Shown here in pieces: positions 8,828 to 18,077 of a stretch of 64,000 nt of DNA (position 1 is the first letter of the stretch; every line of letters begins with the position of its first letter). This DNA is from Loktanella sp. 5RATIMAR09 (GTDB taxonomy: Bacteria; Pseudomonadota; Alphaproteobacteria; Rhodobacterales; Rhodobacteraceae). The stretch is taken from NCBI RefSeq assembly GCF_001419985.1, contig NZ_LJAL01000001.1, positions 124,001-188,000 on the forward strand, read 5' to 3'. The notes beneath the pieces are model-generated. The model saw only the letters and a list, made by a program, of their open reading frames with translations, was not told where the DNA came from and did not search any database. Position numbers and translations under genes: made by a program.

Positions 8828-9400
8828 ATGTCGTTTATGACCTACATCCTGATCGGTGCGGTGCTGATGGTGATCGCTGTGTTTCTGAAAGAACGCTATG
8901 TGTCGTTCTGGGCGCAGAAATCTGATGACTACGCGGATGGCCCGATTTTCGATATCCGCGAACGGTTCAACGGGCCGATCGTCTGCGAAGGTGTGATCTA
9001 CGGGCCAACGGGTCGTGTGGCTTCACGTTTCGTGGCGGATTTTGATGCAAAGTGGAACGGCAATGTCGGCACCATGAAAGAAGTCTTTCATTATGACAGT
9101 GGTCAGGTGCAAGAACGTGAATGGACGCTGACCCTTGGCAATGACGGGTCGATCAAGGCTGATGCGCCTGATCTGATTGGGTCCGGTCATGGCGCGCAGA
9201 ACGGCTCGGCGGTGTCGCTAAATTATCGTATCAAGTTGACCGAAGAAGCAGGCGGCCATGCGCTTGATGTGACCGACTGGATGTATCTGATGTCCAACGG
9301 ATCAATCATGAACCGCAGCCAGTTCCGCAAATTCGGGATCAAAGTAGCCGAGCTCGTCGCGACGATGCGCCCCAAAGACAAAGCCTACGCAGGAGAATAA
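8828..9400 (+). CDS. DUF3833 family protein
   Basis: DUF3833 protein of 190 residues with one N-terminal hydrophobic segment (residues ~5-21) serving as signal or anchor, then a mostly beta body with FDIRERFNGPIVCEGVIYGPTGR and FVADFDAKWNG. It begins 3 nt after the MFS stop and ends 2 nt before the SDR, inside the RpoE-controlled operon. DUF3833 genes travel with DUF1365/SDR genes in this order. The function is undefined; a lipocalin-like periplasmic or membrane-attached role is a guess. Confidence 0.82.
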   Translation: MSFMTYILIGAVLMVIAVFLKERYVSFWAQKSDDYADGPIFDIRERFNGPIVCEGVIYGPTGRVASRFVADFDAKWNGNVGTMKEVFHYDSGQVQEREWTLTLGNDGSIKADAPDLIGSGHGAQNGSAVSLNYRIKLTEEAGGHALDVTDWMYLMSNGSIMNRSQFRKFGIKVAELVATMRPKDKAYAGE

Positions 9401-9402
9401 CC

Positions 9403-10140
9403 GTGAAAAACTGGCAAGGAAAACGATACTGGCTTGTTGGCGCAAGCGAGGGGCTGGGACGCGAAGTGGCGTTCTGCCTAAGCCGCGCTGGGGCCGAGGT
9501 GATCGTGTCCGCCAGATCCGAGGACCGCTTGAAAGAACTGGTTGCAGAGCTTCCTGGTAAAGCGTCCTATATCACCGTGGATGTCGCGGACCGCGCCGCG
9601 GTCGAAGCCGCTGCAAAGGAAGCTGGCGAGATCGACGGCGTTGTCTACCTTGCGGGTGTGTACTGGCCCATGAAGGCGCAAGAGTGGGACAACGAAAAAG
9701 CCGACATGATGGGCGAAGTGAACTACCTTGGCGCGTCGCGCGTTGTCGGGTCAGTGATCAAGGATATGGTCGCGAAAGAGGCCGGCCATATCGTGCTGGT
9801 CGGCTCGCTCTCGGGTTTCCGTGGCCTGCCCGGTGCGATTGGTTATTCGGCATCCAAGGCCGGGCTGATGTCTTTGGCGGAATCGATGCAGGCGGACCTG
9901 CGCACCTCTCCGATTGAGGTGCAGTTGATCAACCCGGGTTTCATCAAGACCCGCCTGACCGACAAGAACGACTTTACCATGCCGTTCATCATGTCGCCGG
10001 AAGATGCCGCCAAAGAGGTGTTCGAGCATATGAACACAGAAAACTTCAAGAAAAGTTTTCCCATGCTTTTCTCTTGGGTCTTCCGTTTGTCGCAATTCAT
10101 GCCGGACTGGATGTATTACCGGCTGTTTGGCGCGAAATAG
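9403..10140 (+). CDS. SDR family oxidoreductase, last gene of the RpoE-regulated operon
   Basis: SDR of 245 residues. The coenzyme motif GASEGLGRE (residues ~12-20) replaces the usual TGxxxGIG; GVVYLAGVYWP, VGSLSGFRG and the catalytic YSASK follow. The C-terminal tail FRLSQFMPDWMYYRLF is hydrophobic and may touch the membrane. Start GTG 9403 is 2 nt after the DUF3833 stop. The equivalent gene closes the R. sphaeroides singlet-oxygen operon. It converges on alkB with a 6-nt gap and no clear terminator. Confidence 0.88.
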   Translation: MKNWQGKRYWLVGASEGLGREVAFCLSRAGAEVIVSARSEDRLKELVAELPGKASYITVDVADRAAVEAAAKEAGEIDGVVYLAGVYWPMKAQEWDNEKADMMGEVNYLGASRVVGSVIKDMVAKEAGHIVLVGSLSGFRGLPGAIGYSASKAGLMSLAESMQADLRTSPIEVQLINPGFIKTRLTDKNDFTMPFIMSPEDAAKEVFEHMNTENFKKSFPMLFSWVFRLSQFMPDWMYYRLFGAK

Positions 10141-10146
10141 GGCCTG

Positions 10147-11289
10147 CTATCGCGGCATGGGATTGGTGGCGTTTTTATAAGGTTTCCAGTTTTTGATCTC
10201 TGGATAATACCGCGTGCGCCAGTCCTTGACGCGCGGGTTCATAGTCTTGCGCCACGCGGGTGGGACCAGCGCGATCATCGTCATCAGCGGATAACCGTAG
10301 GGCAATTGCGGTGCTTCATCATCATCGTAGGTCTGAAGTAACGGAAACCGCCGGTTGGGTTTGTAGTGGTGATCGGAGTGCCGCTGGAGATTGATCAGCA
10401 GCCAGTTGGACGCCTGCTGAGAGGCGTTCCACGAGTGTCTTGGCAGCACATGTTCATATTTGCCATCGCCCAAGTGCTTGCGGGTGAGCCCGTAATGCTC
10501 AACGTAGTCGACCAGTTCCAACTGAAAGACGGCCCAGAACGCCTGTGTTGCGAACAGGAATACGCCCCACCAGCCGCCGATGCCCCATGCCAGAACCAAA
10601 AAACCTGCTTCAAGCGCCCAATACCGCCAAAACGGGTTTGACCGATGAAACCAAGGCAGTTCCTTGCGCGCCAACATTGCCTTCTCGGCTTTGAAGGATG
10701 ACACCAGCGATTGGTAAAGAACGCGTGGGAAGAACCGATAGAAACTTTCACCATAACGCGCCGTTACCGGATCGCGTGGCGTCCCGATATAGCGGTGATG
10801 CACCAACAGATGTTCGGATCGAAAATGCGCATAAAGCACCGACGCCAAAAGAATATCGGCCATCCACCGTTCCAGTTTGGGCTTTTGGTGCATCAATTCA
10901 TGCGCATAAGTGATCCCGATTGTGCCAGACAAGATACCGAGCGCCGCAAAAAGCAACCATTCCTCGACGCGGGTCAGGTGGTTGGTTTGCATCACATACA
11001 CCATGATGCCAAAGATCACGATCAGCTGGACCGGCGCCCAAAGAAGCGTCAGCAGCCGATACCAAAACAGCTGGCCGTCGGGTGTTTCGACATCGGGGTT
11101 TTGCGTGTCTTTACCGATGAGGTAATCAAGAAAGGTAAAAAGATACCATGTCGACAACGGCAAAAGGGCAATCATCCACCCACCGTAAATTGCGGCAAGG
11201 GCGGAAAGCGGGACGAGTCCGAGCGACAGCCAAAAAGGAAGCGCGCTTGAAAGGCGTCCGATTTGCGGTGTTTCGGGGCTGCTTGTCAT
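10147..11289 (-). CDS. alkB: alkane 1-monooxygenase AlkB
   Basis: Integral-membrane non-heme di-iron hydroxylase of 380 residues that would oxidise medium-chain n-alkanes at the terminal carbon. The histidine boxes are present: HELMH (130-134), EHLLVHH (159-165) and LQRHSDHH (301-308), plus the EHYGL signature (264-268) and GTPRDP next to the second box. Several hydrophobic segments occupy residues 15-130 and 225-260. It lies 52 nt downstream of mutY on the same strand. Rubredoxin and its reductase, needed for electron supply, are not in the window. Confidence 0.92.
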   Translation of the reverse strand: MTSSPETPQIGRLSSALPFWLSLGLVPLSALAAIYGGWMIALLPLSTWYLFTFLDYLIGKDTQNPDVETPDGQLFWYRLLTLLWAPVQLIVIFGIMVYVMQTNHLTRVEEWLLFAALGILSGTIGITYAHELMHQKPKLERWMADILLASVLYAHFRSEHLLVHHRYIGTPRDPVTARYGESFYRFFPRVLYQSLVSSFKAEKAMLARKELPWFHRSNPFWRYWALEAGFLVLAWGIGGWWGVFLFATQAFWAVFQLELVDYVEHYGLTRKHLGDGKYEHVLPRHSWNASQQASNWLLINLQRHSDHHYKPNRRFPLLQTYDDDEAPQLPYGYPLMTMIALVPPAWRKTMNPRVKDWRTRYYPEIKNWKPYKNATNPMPR

Positions 11290-11341
11290 GTGTTGTCCAA
11301 AGCTTTGCGTAACAGAATACTAAGCGGGGGCGTTTTGTTTC

Positions 11342-12394
11342 TCAATCGTCGCGTAGCGTCACACGCGCGAGATCGAACACCTTGCGCATCGCCGTCGGTA
11401 ACGCCGTGGGGTTAAATTTGGCTTGAGACAGGAATTCCCCGCGCGACGGTTGCGTTTCGTGCCCTGCCAGCGCTGTCATAATCTTAAGCCTGAGGTGAAA
11501 ATGTGTGAACGTGTGCCGCGCCTCCTCGGACAACTCCGTCCAATCGGCCTCGAACGGCGGCTGTGGTTCAGGGTTGTCACTCCATGCAGACCCCGGCCAC
11601 CCCAGCATCCCGCCAAGCAAGCCGGTCTCCGGGCGTGTCTCAAGCAGCCATGCCCCGTCGGTGCGGCGCGCCACATATACAATACCGAAGCGCGTGGGCG
11701 TCTTTTTCTTGGGTGTCTTCTTTGGCAGTTCCACGGCGGTACCGGCGATGCGCGCGGCACAGGCATCACGCCACGGGCAAATCCCGCAAGCCGGACTGCG
11801 CGGCGTGCAAATCGTGGCACCAAGATCCATCACAGCCTGCGCGTAATCCCCGGGGCGGTCACTCGGCGTCAATTCTGCGGCTCTTGCCGTAAGTTCCGCC
11901 TTTGATCCGGGCAATGGCGCGTGAATGTCGTACAAGCGCGCCATCACACGCTCGACATTGCCATCAACCACGGTTTCTGGCCGGTCAAAGGCAATCGCGG
12001 CAATTGCTGCCGCTGTGTAAGGGCCGATGCCGGGCAGTTTTAGCAGCGCGTCATGGGTATCGGGGAAAACGCCGCCATGATCGGCAACAACAACGCGGGC
12101 ACATTTCAATAGATTGCGGGCGCGGGCATAGTACCCCAAACCCGCCCAAGCGGCCATGACATCGGCATCATCGGCCGCCGCCAGATCGCCCACTGTGGGC
12201 CAGATTGCGATGAATTTACGGTGATAGTCACGCACCGCCGCGACAGTTGTCTGCTGCAACATGACCTCGGACATCCAGACAGCATAAGGATCAGGCAGGA
12301 CACCCGCCTTGCGATCGGCCGGGGCCACACGCCACGGCATGTCGCGCGCATGGGCGTCATACCATGCCAAAAGTTCTGCACTGAGGTCACGCAA
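11342..12394 (-). CDS. mutY: A/G-specific adenine glycosylase MutY
   Basis: Base-excision repair glycosylase of 350 residues removing A opposite 8-oxoG. Helix-hairpin-helix LPGIGPYTA (120-128), catalytic Glu43 (SEVMLQQT) and Asp144 (VVDGNVER), and the [4Fe-4S] ligands Cys196-x6-Cys203-x2-Cys206-x5-Cys212 are all present; a C-terminal MutT-like domain follows from about residue 235. The start is TTG 12394, directly preceded in frame by two stop codons, leaving no longer option; the WYDAHARDMPWR motif follows at residue 11. It is divergent from the DUF721 gene. Confidence 0.95.
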   Translation of the reverse strand: MRDLSAELLAWYDAHARDMPWRVAPADRKAGVLPDPYAVWMSEVMLQQTTVAAVRDYHRKFIAIWPTVGDLAAADDADVMAAWAGLGYYARARNLLKCARVVVADHGGVFPDTHDALLKLPGIGPYTAAAIAAIAFDRPETVVDGNVERVMARLYDIHAPLPGSKAELTARAAELTPSDRPGDYAQAVMDLGATICTPRSPACGICPWRDACAARIAGTAVELPKKTPKKKTPTRFGIVYVARRTDGAWLLETRPETGLLGGMLGWPGSAWSDNPEPQPPFEADWTELSEEARHTFTHFHLRLKIMTALAGHETQPSRGEFLSQAKFNPTALPTAMRKVFDLARVTLRDD

Positions 12395-12462
12395 TGTTTA
12401 TTACCCGTTTCAAACCGCGCCGCAGACTTGGCGCGTCTTTCATCTTAGAGTAGGGCTTAGAC

Positions 12463-12981
12463 ATGAAAGAACCACGTCCTACCAGCACCACGCGCGGATT
12501 TTCACGCGCGGCGACGTTGATGCAAGGCAAAGTGCGCAAAGCCAGCGAGGATCGCGGGTTTGCTGTGACACGCCTTCTGACGCATTGGGCAGAGGTGGTC
12601 GGACAAGCGACGGCGCAAATCGCCACCCCTGTGAACGTCAGCTACGGCAAGGGCGGCATGGGTGCGACGCTGACATTGCTGACAACAGGGGCGCAGGCCC
12701 CAATGTTGGAAATGCAAAAGGAGCAGATCCGCGAAAAGGTGAACGCCTGCTACGGCTACCGTGCTATTTCGCGTGTCCGGATCACGCAGACAGCGCCAAC
12801 AGGCTTTGCCGAAGGGCGCGTCGCCTTCGGGCATGCCCAAAAAGTCAGGAAAACACCTGATGCAGCCGTGCAAATGACCGCAAAGGCCCTATCTGAAAAA
12901 GTAGAAAACGAAAAACTGCGCGCGGCGCTGACGGCGCTGGGCGCAAACGTCTTAACAAAACAAAACTCGCATCAGAGGTAG
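12463..12981 (+). CDS. DUF721 (DciA-like) protein
   Basis: Small basic protein of 172 residues with the DUF721 core (RGFAVTRLLTHWAEVVGQATAQIATPV). The family includes DciA, which helps load the DnaB replicative helicase; whether this alphaproteobacterial form does so is inference. It is divergent from mutY and followed after 2 nt by a DsbA-like gene, an arrangement common in Rhodobacterales. The C-terminal half is Lys/Glu-rich and probably flexible. Confidence 0.85.
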   Translation: MKEPRPTSTTRGFSRAATLMQGKVRKASEDRGFAVTRLLTHWAEVVGQATAQIATPVNVSYGKGGMGATLTLLTTGAQAPMLEMQKEQIREKVNACYGYRAISRVRITQTAPTGFAEGRVAFGHAQKVRKTPDAAVQMTAKALSEKVENEKLRAALTALGANVLTKQNSHQR

Positions 12982-12983
12982 AT

Positions 12984-13649
12984 ATGAAACGTAGAACTCT
13001 TTTGGCTGCAGGTGGCAGCGCATTGGTTGCGCTGGGCGCTGGTTGGACACTGACACGCCCAGACCCTGCAACTGGGCTCTTGCCGGGGGCGGCCATGGCA
13101 CAAAGTGCCGATGGTACATTGCCTGAAGTGATCGAAATGGTTTTGGGCAATCCCGATGCGCCGGTCGAAGTGATCGAATATGCCTCTTACACCTGTCCGC
13201 ACTGTGCGACGTTCCACGCCAACCAGTATCAGGCGCTGAAAGAAAACTATATCGACACAGGCCGTATCCGTTTTGTCTACCGTGAGGTCTATTTCGACCG
13301 TCCGGGCCTGTGGGCATCAATGATTGCACGTTGCAACGACACACCCGAGTTCTTTTTTGCCTTCTCGGAGCTGCTTTACGCAGAGCAACGTAACTGGCTC
13401 GCTTCCGGTGACCCGGCCACAATCGTTGAAGAGCTACGGCGCTTGGCCAAAACCGCAGGTATGGAGGACGCAACACTTGATGCCTGCCTCAGCGATGCGG
13501 CAAAGGCCGAGGCCTTGTTCACATGGTATCAGGAAAATGCCGATCGTGACGGGATCACAGGCACGCCAAGCTTCCTGATCGACGGTCAGAAATATTCCAA
13601 TATGGCCTATGATGAATTCGCTGCTATTCTGGACGGAAAGCTGGGCTAG
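12984..13649 (+). CDS. DsbA family thiol-disulfide oxidoreductase
   Basis: Exported thioredoxin-fold protein of 221 residues. An N-terminal basic/hydrophobic signal (MKRRTLLAAGGSALVALGAG) is followed by AMAQ at ~37-40. The active site is Cys71-Pro-His-Cys74 and the cis-Pro loop is GTPSF. The size and CPHC motif match the DsbA/27 kDa outer-membrane-protein-like group of alphaproteobacteria. It starts 2 nt after the DUF721 gene. In related genomes smc often follows; here a CoA transferase does. Confidence 0.9.
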   Translation: MKRRTLLAAGGSALVALGAGWTLTRPDPATGLLPGAAMAQSADGTLPEVIEMVLGNPDAPVEVIEYASYTCPHCATFHANQYQALKENYIDTGRIRFVYREVYFDRPGLWASMIARCNDTPEFFFAFSELLYAEQRNWLASGDPATIVEELRRLAKTAGMEDATLDACLSDAAKAEALFTWYQENADRDGITGTPSFLIDGQKYSNMAYDEFAAILDGKLG

Positions 13650-13680
13650 ATCGGTCCGCGCATGAACTGAAAGAATTGTA

Positions 13681-14802
13681 ATGAAGCCTCTTGCGGGCCT
13701 GAAAGTTGTGGAACTGGCGCGGGTCCTTGCGGGCCCGCTTGCCGGACAGACACTTGCCGATCTTGGTGCAGACGTCATCAAGGTCGAAAGCCCCCAAGGG
13801 GATGACACGCGCCAATGGGGTCCGCCCTTTGTCGATCACGAGGGCGAACAGGCCGCAGCCTATTTCCATTGCTGCAATCGCGGCAAGAAATCGGTGGTCA
13901 TTGATTTCCGCACACCGGAAGGCCAAGCGCAGGTCCGCCGTCTTGTGGCCGATGCCGATATCCTGATCGAGAACTTCAAGGTTGGCGGGCTGGCCAAATA
14001 CGGTTTGGACTACGCCAGCCTGTCGGCGCTTAACCCCCGCCTGATTTATTGTTCGATCACCGGCTTTGGCCAGACCGGGCCTTATGCCAAACGCGCGGGC
14101 TATGATTACATCATTCAAGGTATGTCGGGCCTGATGTCCGTCACAGGCCCCCCTGACGGGCAGCCGCAGAAAGTGGGCGTCGCGGTAACGGATATTTTCA
14201 CCGGCATCTACGCCTGCACCGGTATCCTTGCGGCCGTGAACCAGCGGCATACAACGGGCAAAGGCCAGCATATTGATATGGCACTGATGGATGTCGCGAC
14301 TGCCGTGATGACCAATCAGGCGATGAACTATCTCGCCACCGGCAATGCGCCCCAGCGGATGGGCAACGCGCACCCCAATATCGTGCCCTATCAGGTCTTT
14401 GACTGCGCTGACGGGCATATCATTGTCGCCAGCGGGAATGACGGGCAGTACCAGCATTTCTGCGTACTTCTGGGCCTGCCGGAATTGGCGGCGCATCCCG
14501 ATTACGCGACCAACGCAGCGCGTTTGAAGAACCGCGAGGCGCTAACGGCACTCTTGACCGCGAAAACGCGGACATGGACCAAGACAGATCTTCTTGCTGC
14601 CTGCGAAACACATGGCGTGCCTGCGGGACCCATCAACAATCTCGAAGAAACCTTTGCCGATCCCCAAGTGATCCACCGCGGCATGCGCGTTGATCTGGAA
14701 GGGGTGCCCTCTGTACGTCTGCCGATTACATTCTCGGATGCCGATGTGACGCCAAGGACAGCGTCACCGAAACTGGGTGCCGATCAGGACCTGCTGGATT
14801 AA
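13681..14802 (+). CDS. CaiB/BaiF family (type III) CoA transferase
   Basis: Family III CoA transferase of 373 residues. It opens with the typical [16 protein letters not shown] and [11 protein letters not shown], has the conserved region [19 protein letters not shown], and carries the Asp expected as catalytic residue in [10 protein letters not shown] (Asp near residue 199). It would move CoA between carboxylic acids such as carnitine/formyl/succinyl types; the substrate is not clear. It converges on lpxK and overlaps its end by 4 bp. No acyl-CoA dehydrogenase or hydratase gene is beside it. Confidence 0.9.
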   Translation: MKPLAGLKVVELARVLAGPLAGQTLADLGADVIKVESPQGDDTRQWGPPFVDHEGEQAAAYFHCCNRGKKSVVIDFRTPEGQAQVRRLVADADILIENFKVGGLAKYGLDYASLSALNPRLIYCSITGFGQTGPYAKRAGYDYIIQGMSGLMSVTGPPDGQPQKVGVAVTDIFTGIYACTGILAAVNQRHTTGKGQHIDMALMDVATAVMTNQAMNYLATGNAPQRMGNAHPNIVPYQVFDCADGHIIVASGNDGQYQHFCVLLGLPELAAHPDYATNAARLKNREALTALLTAKTRTWTKTDLLAACETHGVPAGPINNLEETFADPQVIHRGMRVDLEGVPSVRLPITFSDADVTPRTASPKLGADQDLLD

Positions 14803-15785
14803 AGTCCCAGCCGGTCAAAACCCGCATCAACCGGTCCCCAATCCACCAGTTGCAGACGCACAGGCAAGGTCAGCACTTTCATGCGAAAACCGGCAGGCAG
14901 GCGCACGGCGTCTTTTTCGGTTGTGACAAGCTGTGCTTTGCGCGCCTCTGCCTCGATCTCGAGGCGCTTCATCAAAGCCTCCGTCAGCGGCTGATGATCG
15001 CCCAGCGCCTCGGCGCGGACCAAAGTCGCGCCCATGTCGCGGAGCGTGACAAAAAACTTTTCGGGGTGCCCGATCCCGGCAAAAGCGAGGAGTTTCAGAT
15101 CACGCCATGGCATGCCCGTTGGCAACGGGGCCAGATGGCCCACAAGATGTGGCACATCAAAATGCCACTGCGCGCCAAACCGGTCCTGTGCCGCAGGTGG
15201 CCCGATGGACAACACCAGATCAGCCCGCTTGAGGCCCGACGCCACAGTTTCACGTAAAGGTCCCGCAGGAATAACGCGGCCGTTGCCAAACCCCCGCATC
15301 GCATCAACGACAACGATCGAGAGGTCTTTGGCCACATCGGGGTTCTGGAAGCCGTCATCCAACAGGATCACATCTGCCCCCGCTTCTTGTGCGGCACGTA
15401 CACCAGCGGCGCGGTCCTTAGCCACCCATGTGGGCGCAAAGGCGGCCAGAAGCAGCGGCTCATCCCCCGTTTGATCTGCTTTGTGGTCGCGCTCACTGAC
15501 ACGCACAGGGCCTTCAAAGCTGCCGCCATAGCCCCGTGACACGACATGCGGGGTGCGACCGCGCTCTATAAGGCGCGCGATCAAAGCGATGGTTGTCGGT
15601 GTCTTGCCTGTCCCGCCGGCGTTGATGTTGCCAATGCAAATCACCGGCACATCGGCCTGCACCCTGGCGGGTCGGCGCAAACGGCGTGCAGTGCCAGCGG
15701 CGTAAAGTGCAGCCAAGGGGGCCAAGGCACGCGCGGTCAGTGTTGGTTGACCCGGTGGTGTGAACCAGAAGGACGGTGCGCGCAT
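14799..15785 (-). CDS. lpxK: tetraacyldisaccharide 4'-kinase LpxK
   Basis: Inner-membrane kinase of lipid A synthesis that phosphorylates the 4' position of the tetraacyldisaccharide. The 328-residue protein has the Walker A loop [12 protein letters not shown] (52-63), a hydrophobic N-terminal region and the DDGFQNPDV motif. It starts directly after the waaA-like stop (stop 15786, start 15785), so the two are surely co-transcribed, as in other Rhodobacteraceae. Length and motifs are normal. Confidence 0.94.
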   Translation of the reverse strand: MRAPSFWFTPPGQPTLTARALAPLAALYAAGTARRLRRPARVQADVPVICIGNINAGGTGKTPTTIALIARLIERGRTPHVVSRGYGGSFEGPVRVSERDHKADQTGDEPLLLAAFAPTWVAKDRAAGVRAAQEAGADVILLDDGFQNPDVAKDLSIVVVDAMRGFGNGRVIPAGPLRETVASGLKRADLVLSIGPPAAQDRFGAQWHFDVPHLVGHLAPLPTGMPWRDLKLLAFAGIGHPEKFFVTLRDMGATLVRAEALGDHQPLTEALMKRLEIEAEARKAQLVTTEKDAVRLPAGFRMKVLTLPVRLQLVDWGPVDAGFDRLGL

Positions 15786-16982
15786 CTATGAAACCAACTC
15801 TTCCAGACGAAGCTGGATAAATGCAGCTATGCGGTTCGTCACCGCAGCCCCGCGCGATGTCACATCCCACGCCGCATGGGCGAGTTCCGCCGCTTTATCC
15901 GCAGCCAGAAGCGTCTCAACCGCAACGCCGAGATCTTCACCGGAGCGCAGCAAACGGGACGCGCCTGCCGCGTTCAACCGCGCTGCGTGGCGTTGAAAAG
16001 GGGCGACCTGAGGGCCGTAAAGCACCGCAGAGCCCAGTGCTGCGGCCTCAAAAGGATCGCGACATCCTTTGCCATCCAATGTTCCACCCAAATAGGTGAT
16101 CGGCGCGATCCGGTACCACAGGCCAAGCTCTTCTTCGGTGTCGATGACATAGACCTGCGTAATTTCGGAGGGTTCCGGCTCGTCCGACCGTAAAGCGACA
16201 TTGAACCCCCTTTCGCGCATTTCTTCTGCAATCACGGGGGCCGCCGTCGCATCCTGCGGGACAGCAATCAGCAAGAGGCGATGTGCGCGCCTGCTTGCGG
16301 CGTGATGAGCCTTTGCAATGTGCCCGGTCTCACATGCCGGTGCAGCCGCCGCGAGCCAGACAGGACGCGTCCCGATGGCTTTGGAGATTTCGCTGCGCTC
16401 GGTTTCGCTACAAGGCAATGTTGGCGCGCAATCTTCCATCGCACCGGTCACCAAGACATTATCCGCAGGTGCACCCGCATAAATCAATCGGTCCGCTGCT
16501 GCCTGATCAAGTGCCAGAACGGCCTCGAACTGCGACAACATCGAGCGCCGGGCGCCGGGGACCCATTTCCCTACGATGTCATCCAGCCCTTCAGCCGTCG
16601 CATCGACAAAGATGGACGCGAGCTTGGCATTATCCATTTCCGAAAGAAGGATCGGGTCAAGATCGCCCCTCACCCAGATACTCATGGCTGGCCGCCAATG
16701 GGCAATGAAGGCGCGGATATCCTTGCGCCCCTCCGGCTCTGGCAAGGCACGTTGCGCATAGTCGGGCACCCAATGCAGCAGCGTTGCTACAATATGAATG
16801 GGATCGCCGTCTTCGGCCAGTTTCCGGTCAAGGGTTTCGATCGCCATCAACTGGTCAGGGCGGCTGCACCGCGCCCAAATGATCGTGCCCGCAGGGCGGG
16901 GTGGCTGCGCGGCCAGCGGCTTTTTGCGGTCATGTGACCCCAAGCCTGCCAGATAGGCTGCGATTGCGAGGGATCTTGCCAT
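15786..16982 (-). CDS. divergent Kdo-transferase-like glycosyltransferase (GT30, WaaA-like)
   Basis: WaaA/KdtA-related protein of 398 residues. The overall two-domain layout and the C-terminal GGTLDGKGCRDPFEAAALGSAVLYGP correspond to the WaaA sugar-nucleotide site. Key N-terminal positions differ: where WaaA has SVGE with the catalytic Glu, this has CSRPDQ, and the ETELWPN segment reads RGDLDPI. It may be the second, shorter GT30-like paralogue found near lpxK in Rhodobacterales rather than the housekeeping enzyme. It overlaps nothing and follows DUF4170 by 21 nt. Family placement is good; activity is uncertain. Confidence 0.75.
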   Translation of the reverse strand: MARSLAIAAYLAGLGSHDRKKPLAAQPPRPAGTIIWARCSRPDQLMAIETLDRKLAEDGDPIHIVATLLHWVPDYAQRALPEPEGRKDIRAFIAHWRPAMSIWVRGDLDPILLSEMDNAKLASIFVDATAEGLDDIVGKWVPGARRSMLSQFEAVLALDQAAADRLIYAGAPADNVLVTGAMEDCAPTLPCSETERSEISKAIGTRPVWLAAAAPACETGHIAKAHHAASRRAHRLLLIAVPQDATAAPVIAEEMRERGFNVALRSDEPEPSEITQVYVIDTEEELGLWYRIAPITYLGGTLDGKGCRDPFEAAALGSAVLYGPQVAPFQRHAARLNAAGASRLLRSGEDLGVAVETLLAADKAAELAHAAWDVTSRGAAVTNRIAAFIQLRLEELVS

Positions 16983-17003
16983 GTCCTGACCGGTGGCCCT
17001 GCC

Positions 17004-17249
17004 TTAGCTTTCGAGTTCTTCGGTCGGCGACGCCGCTGTTTCTTCGTCCCGCAGGCGGTGGATATGCGCGATGAAGTACCGCATATGCGCATTATCAACA
17101 GTGCGCTGAGCCGCACCCTTCCACGCATTATAGGCCGCTTCATAGTTCGGGTACATGCCAACGATATCAATGGCATCCACATCCTTGAATGCGTTCTTGG
17201 TTGGATCAATCAGCTCACCGCCAAAAACGAGGTGCAGGCGTTGTGTCAT
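17004..17249 (-). CDS. DUF4170 family small protein
   Basis: Protein of 81 residues with the DUF4170 core (LHLVFGGELIDPTKNAFKD, DIVGMYPNYEAAYNAWKG, ARYFIAHIH-like RYFIAHIHRL). It regularly lies immediately upstream of the waaA-like/lpxK pair in Rhodobacterales, as here, which suggests an envelope-related role. No signal peptide or membrane segment is seen; the acidic C-terminal tail is variable. The function is unknown. Confidence 0.85.
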   Translation of the reverse strand: MTQRLHLVFGGELIDPTKNAFKDVDAIDIVGMYPNYEAAYNAWKGAAQRTVDNAHMRYFIAHIHRLRDEETAASPTEELES

Positions 17250-17285
17250 GGTTAAACCTTTGCGAAAATATGTGTCGGGGGCAGT

Positions 17286-18077
17286 CTAGGCCTTTGGCTC
17301 GGCTGGCTCAAGCCGTGCAAGCAGATCACCGTGAAGCCGTGGACCGGCGGCCAGAACACCGGGGACCTGCGGGTGGGCATTGTTGAAACGCAGCGGCGCA
17401 CCGTGTTGGTCGGAAATCGCGGCGCCCGCCTCTTGCACGATCAATGCACCTGCCGCGATATCCCATTCCCAACTGGGGCGCAGCGTGATCATCCCGTCGA
17501 AACTGCCCTCGGCCGCAAGGCAAAGCCTGTAGGCAAGCGATGACCGGAATGCGCGCTTGACCGGCGGGAGCGTCCCGCTTTTCCAGAACCGCGCATCAAA
17601 ATTCGGCCTTGCGCCAAGGATCGTCGCGTTATCAATCTGCGGGTCAGAGGCGCGGATCACCGCGCCGTTCAGCGTCGCACCACCGCCAATTTCGGCAGCA
17701 AACATCATATCGCGCATCGGCAGATAGATCGCGGCGGCAACGGGTTTGCCGTTCTCGGTCACGGCGAGCGAATGCGCCCAATCCTTGCTGCCGTCGATAA
17801 AGGCACGCGTGCCGTCAATAGGGTCAATGATGAACTGGCGCTGCGTCTTCAGGCGGGCGGCGTTATCCTCGGTCTCTTCGGACAGCCAACCATAGTCGGG
17901 CCGCTCTGCTTGCAGGAAGTTTTCCAGCATTGCGTTGACGGCCAGATCGGCCACCGTCACCGGCCCCGCGCCATGGGGCTTATCCGTTACATCGGGATTT
18001 TGCTGAAAATACCGCTTGGCAATGTCGCCGGACTGACGCGCCGCTTGCACAAGCAGCGCTAGATCAGGCTCCGGCAA
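17286..18077 (-). CDS. inositol monophosphatase family protein (CysQ-like)
   Basis: Mg-dependent phosphatase fold of 263 residues with all metal motifs: WLSEETED (Glu67/Glu68), DPIDGT (85-90) and WEWDIAAGA (~204). The set fits 3'(2'),5'-bisphosphate nucleotidase (CysQ) or inositol monophosphatase; sequence alone does not separate them. The start is TTG 18077 with AAGGA about 9 nt upstream, inside the last codons of pmbA (14-bp overlap), so the two are translationally linked. Confidence 0.85.
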   Translation of the reverse strand: MPEPDLALLVQAARQSGDIAKRYFQQNPDVTDKPHGAGPVTVADLAVNAMLENFLQAERPDYGWLSEETEDNAARLKTQRQFIIDPIDGTRAFIDGSKDWAHSLAVTENGKPVAAAIYLPMRDMMFAAEIGGGATLNGAVIRASDPQIDNATILGARPNFDARFWKSGTLPPVKRAFRSSLAYRLCLAAEGSFDGMITLRPSWEWDIAAGALIVQEAGAAISDQHGAPLRFNNAHPQVPGVLAAGPRLHGDLLARLEPAEPKA

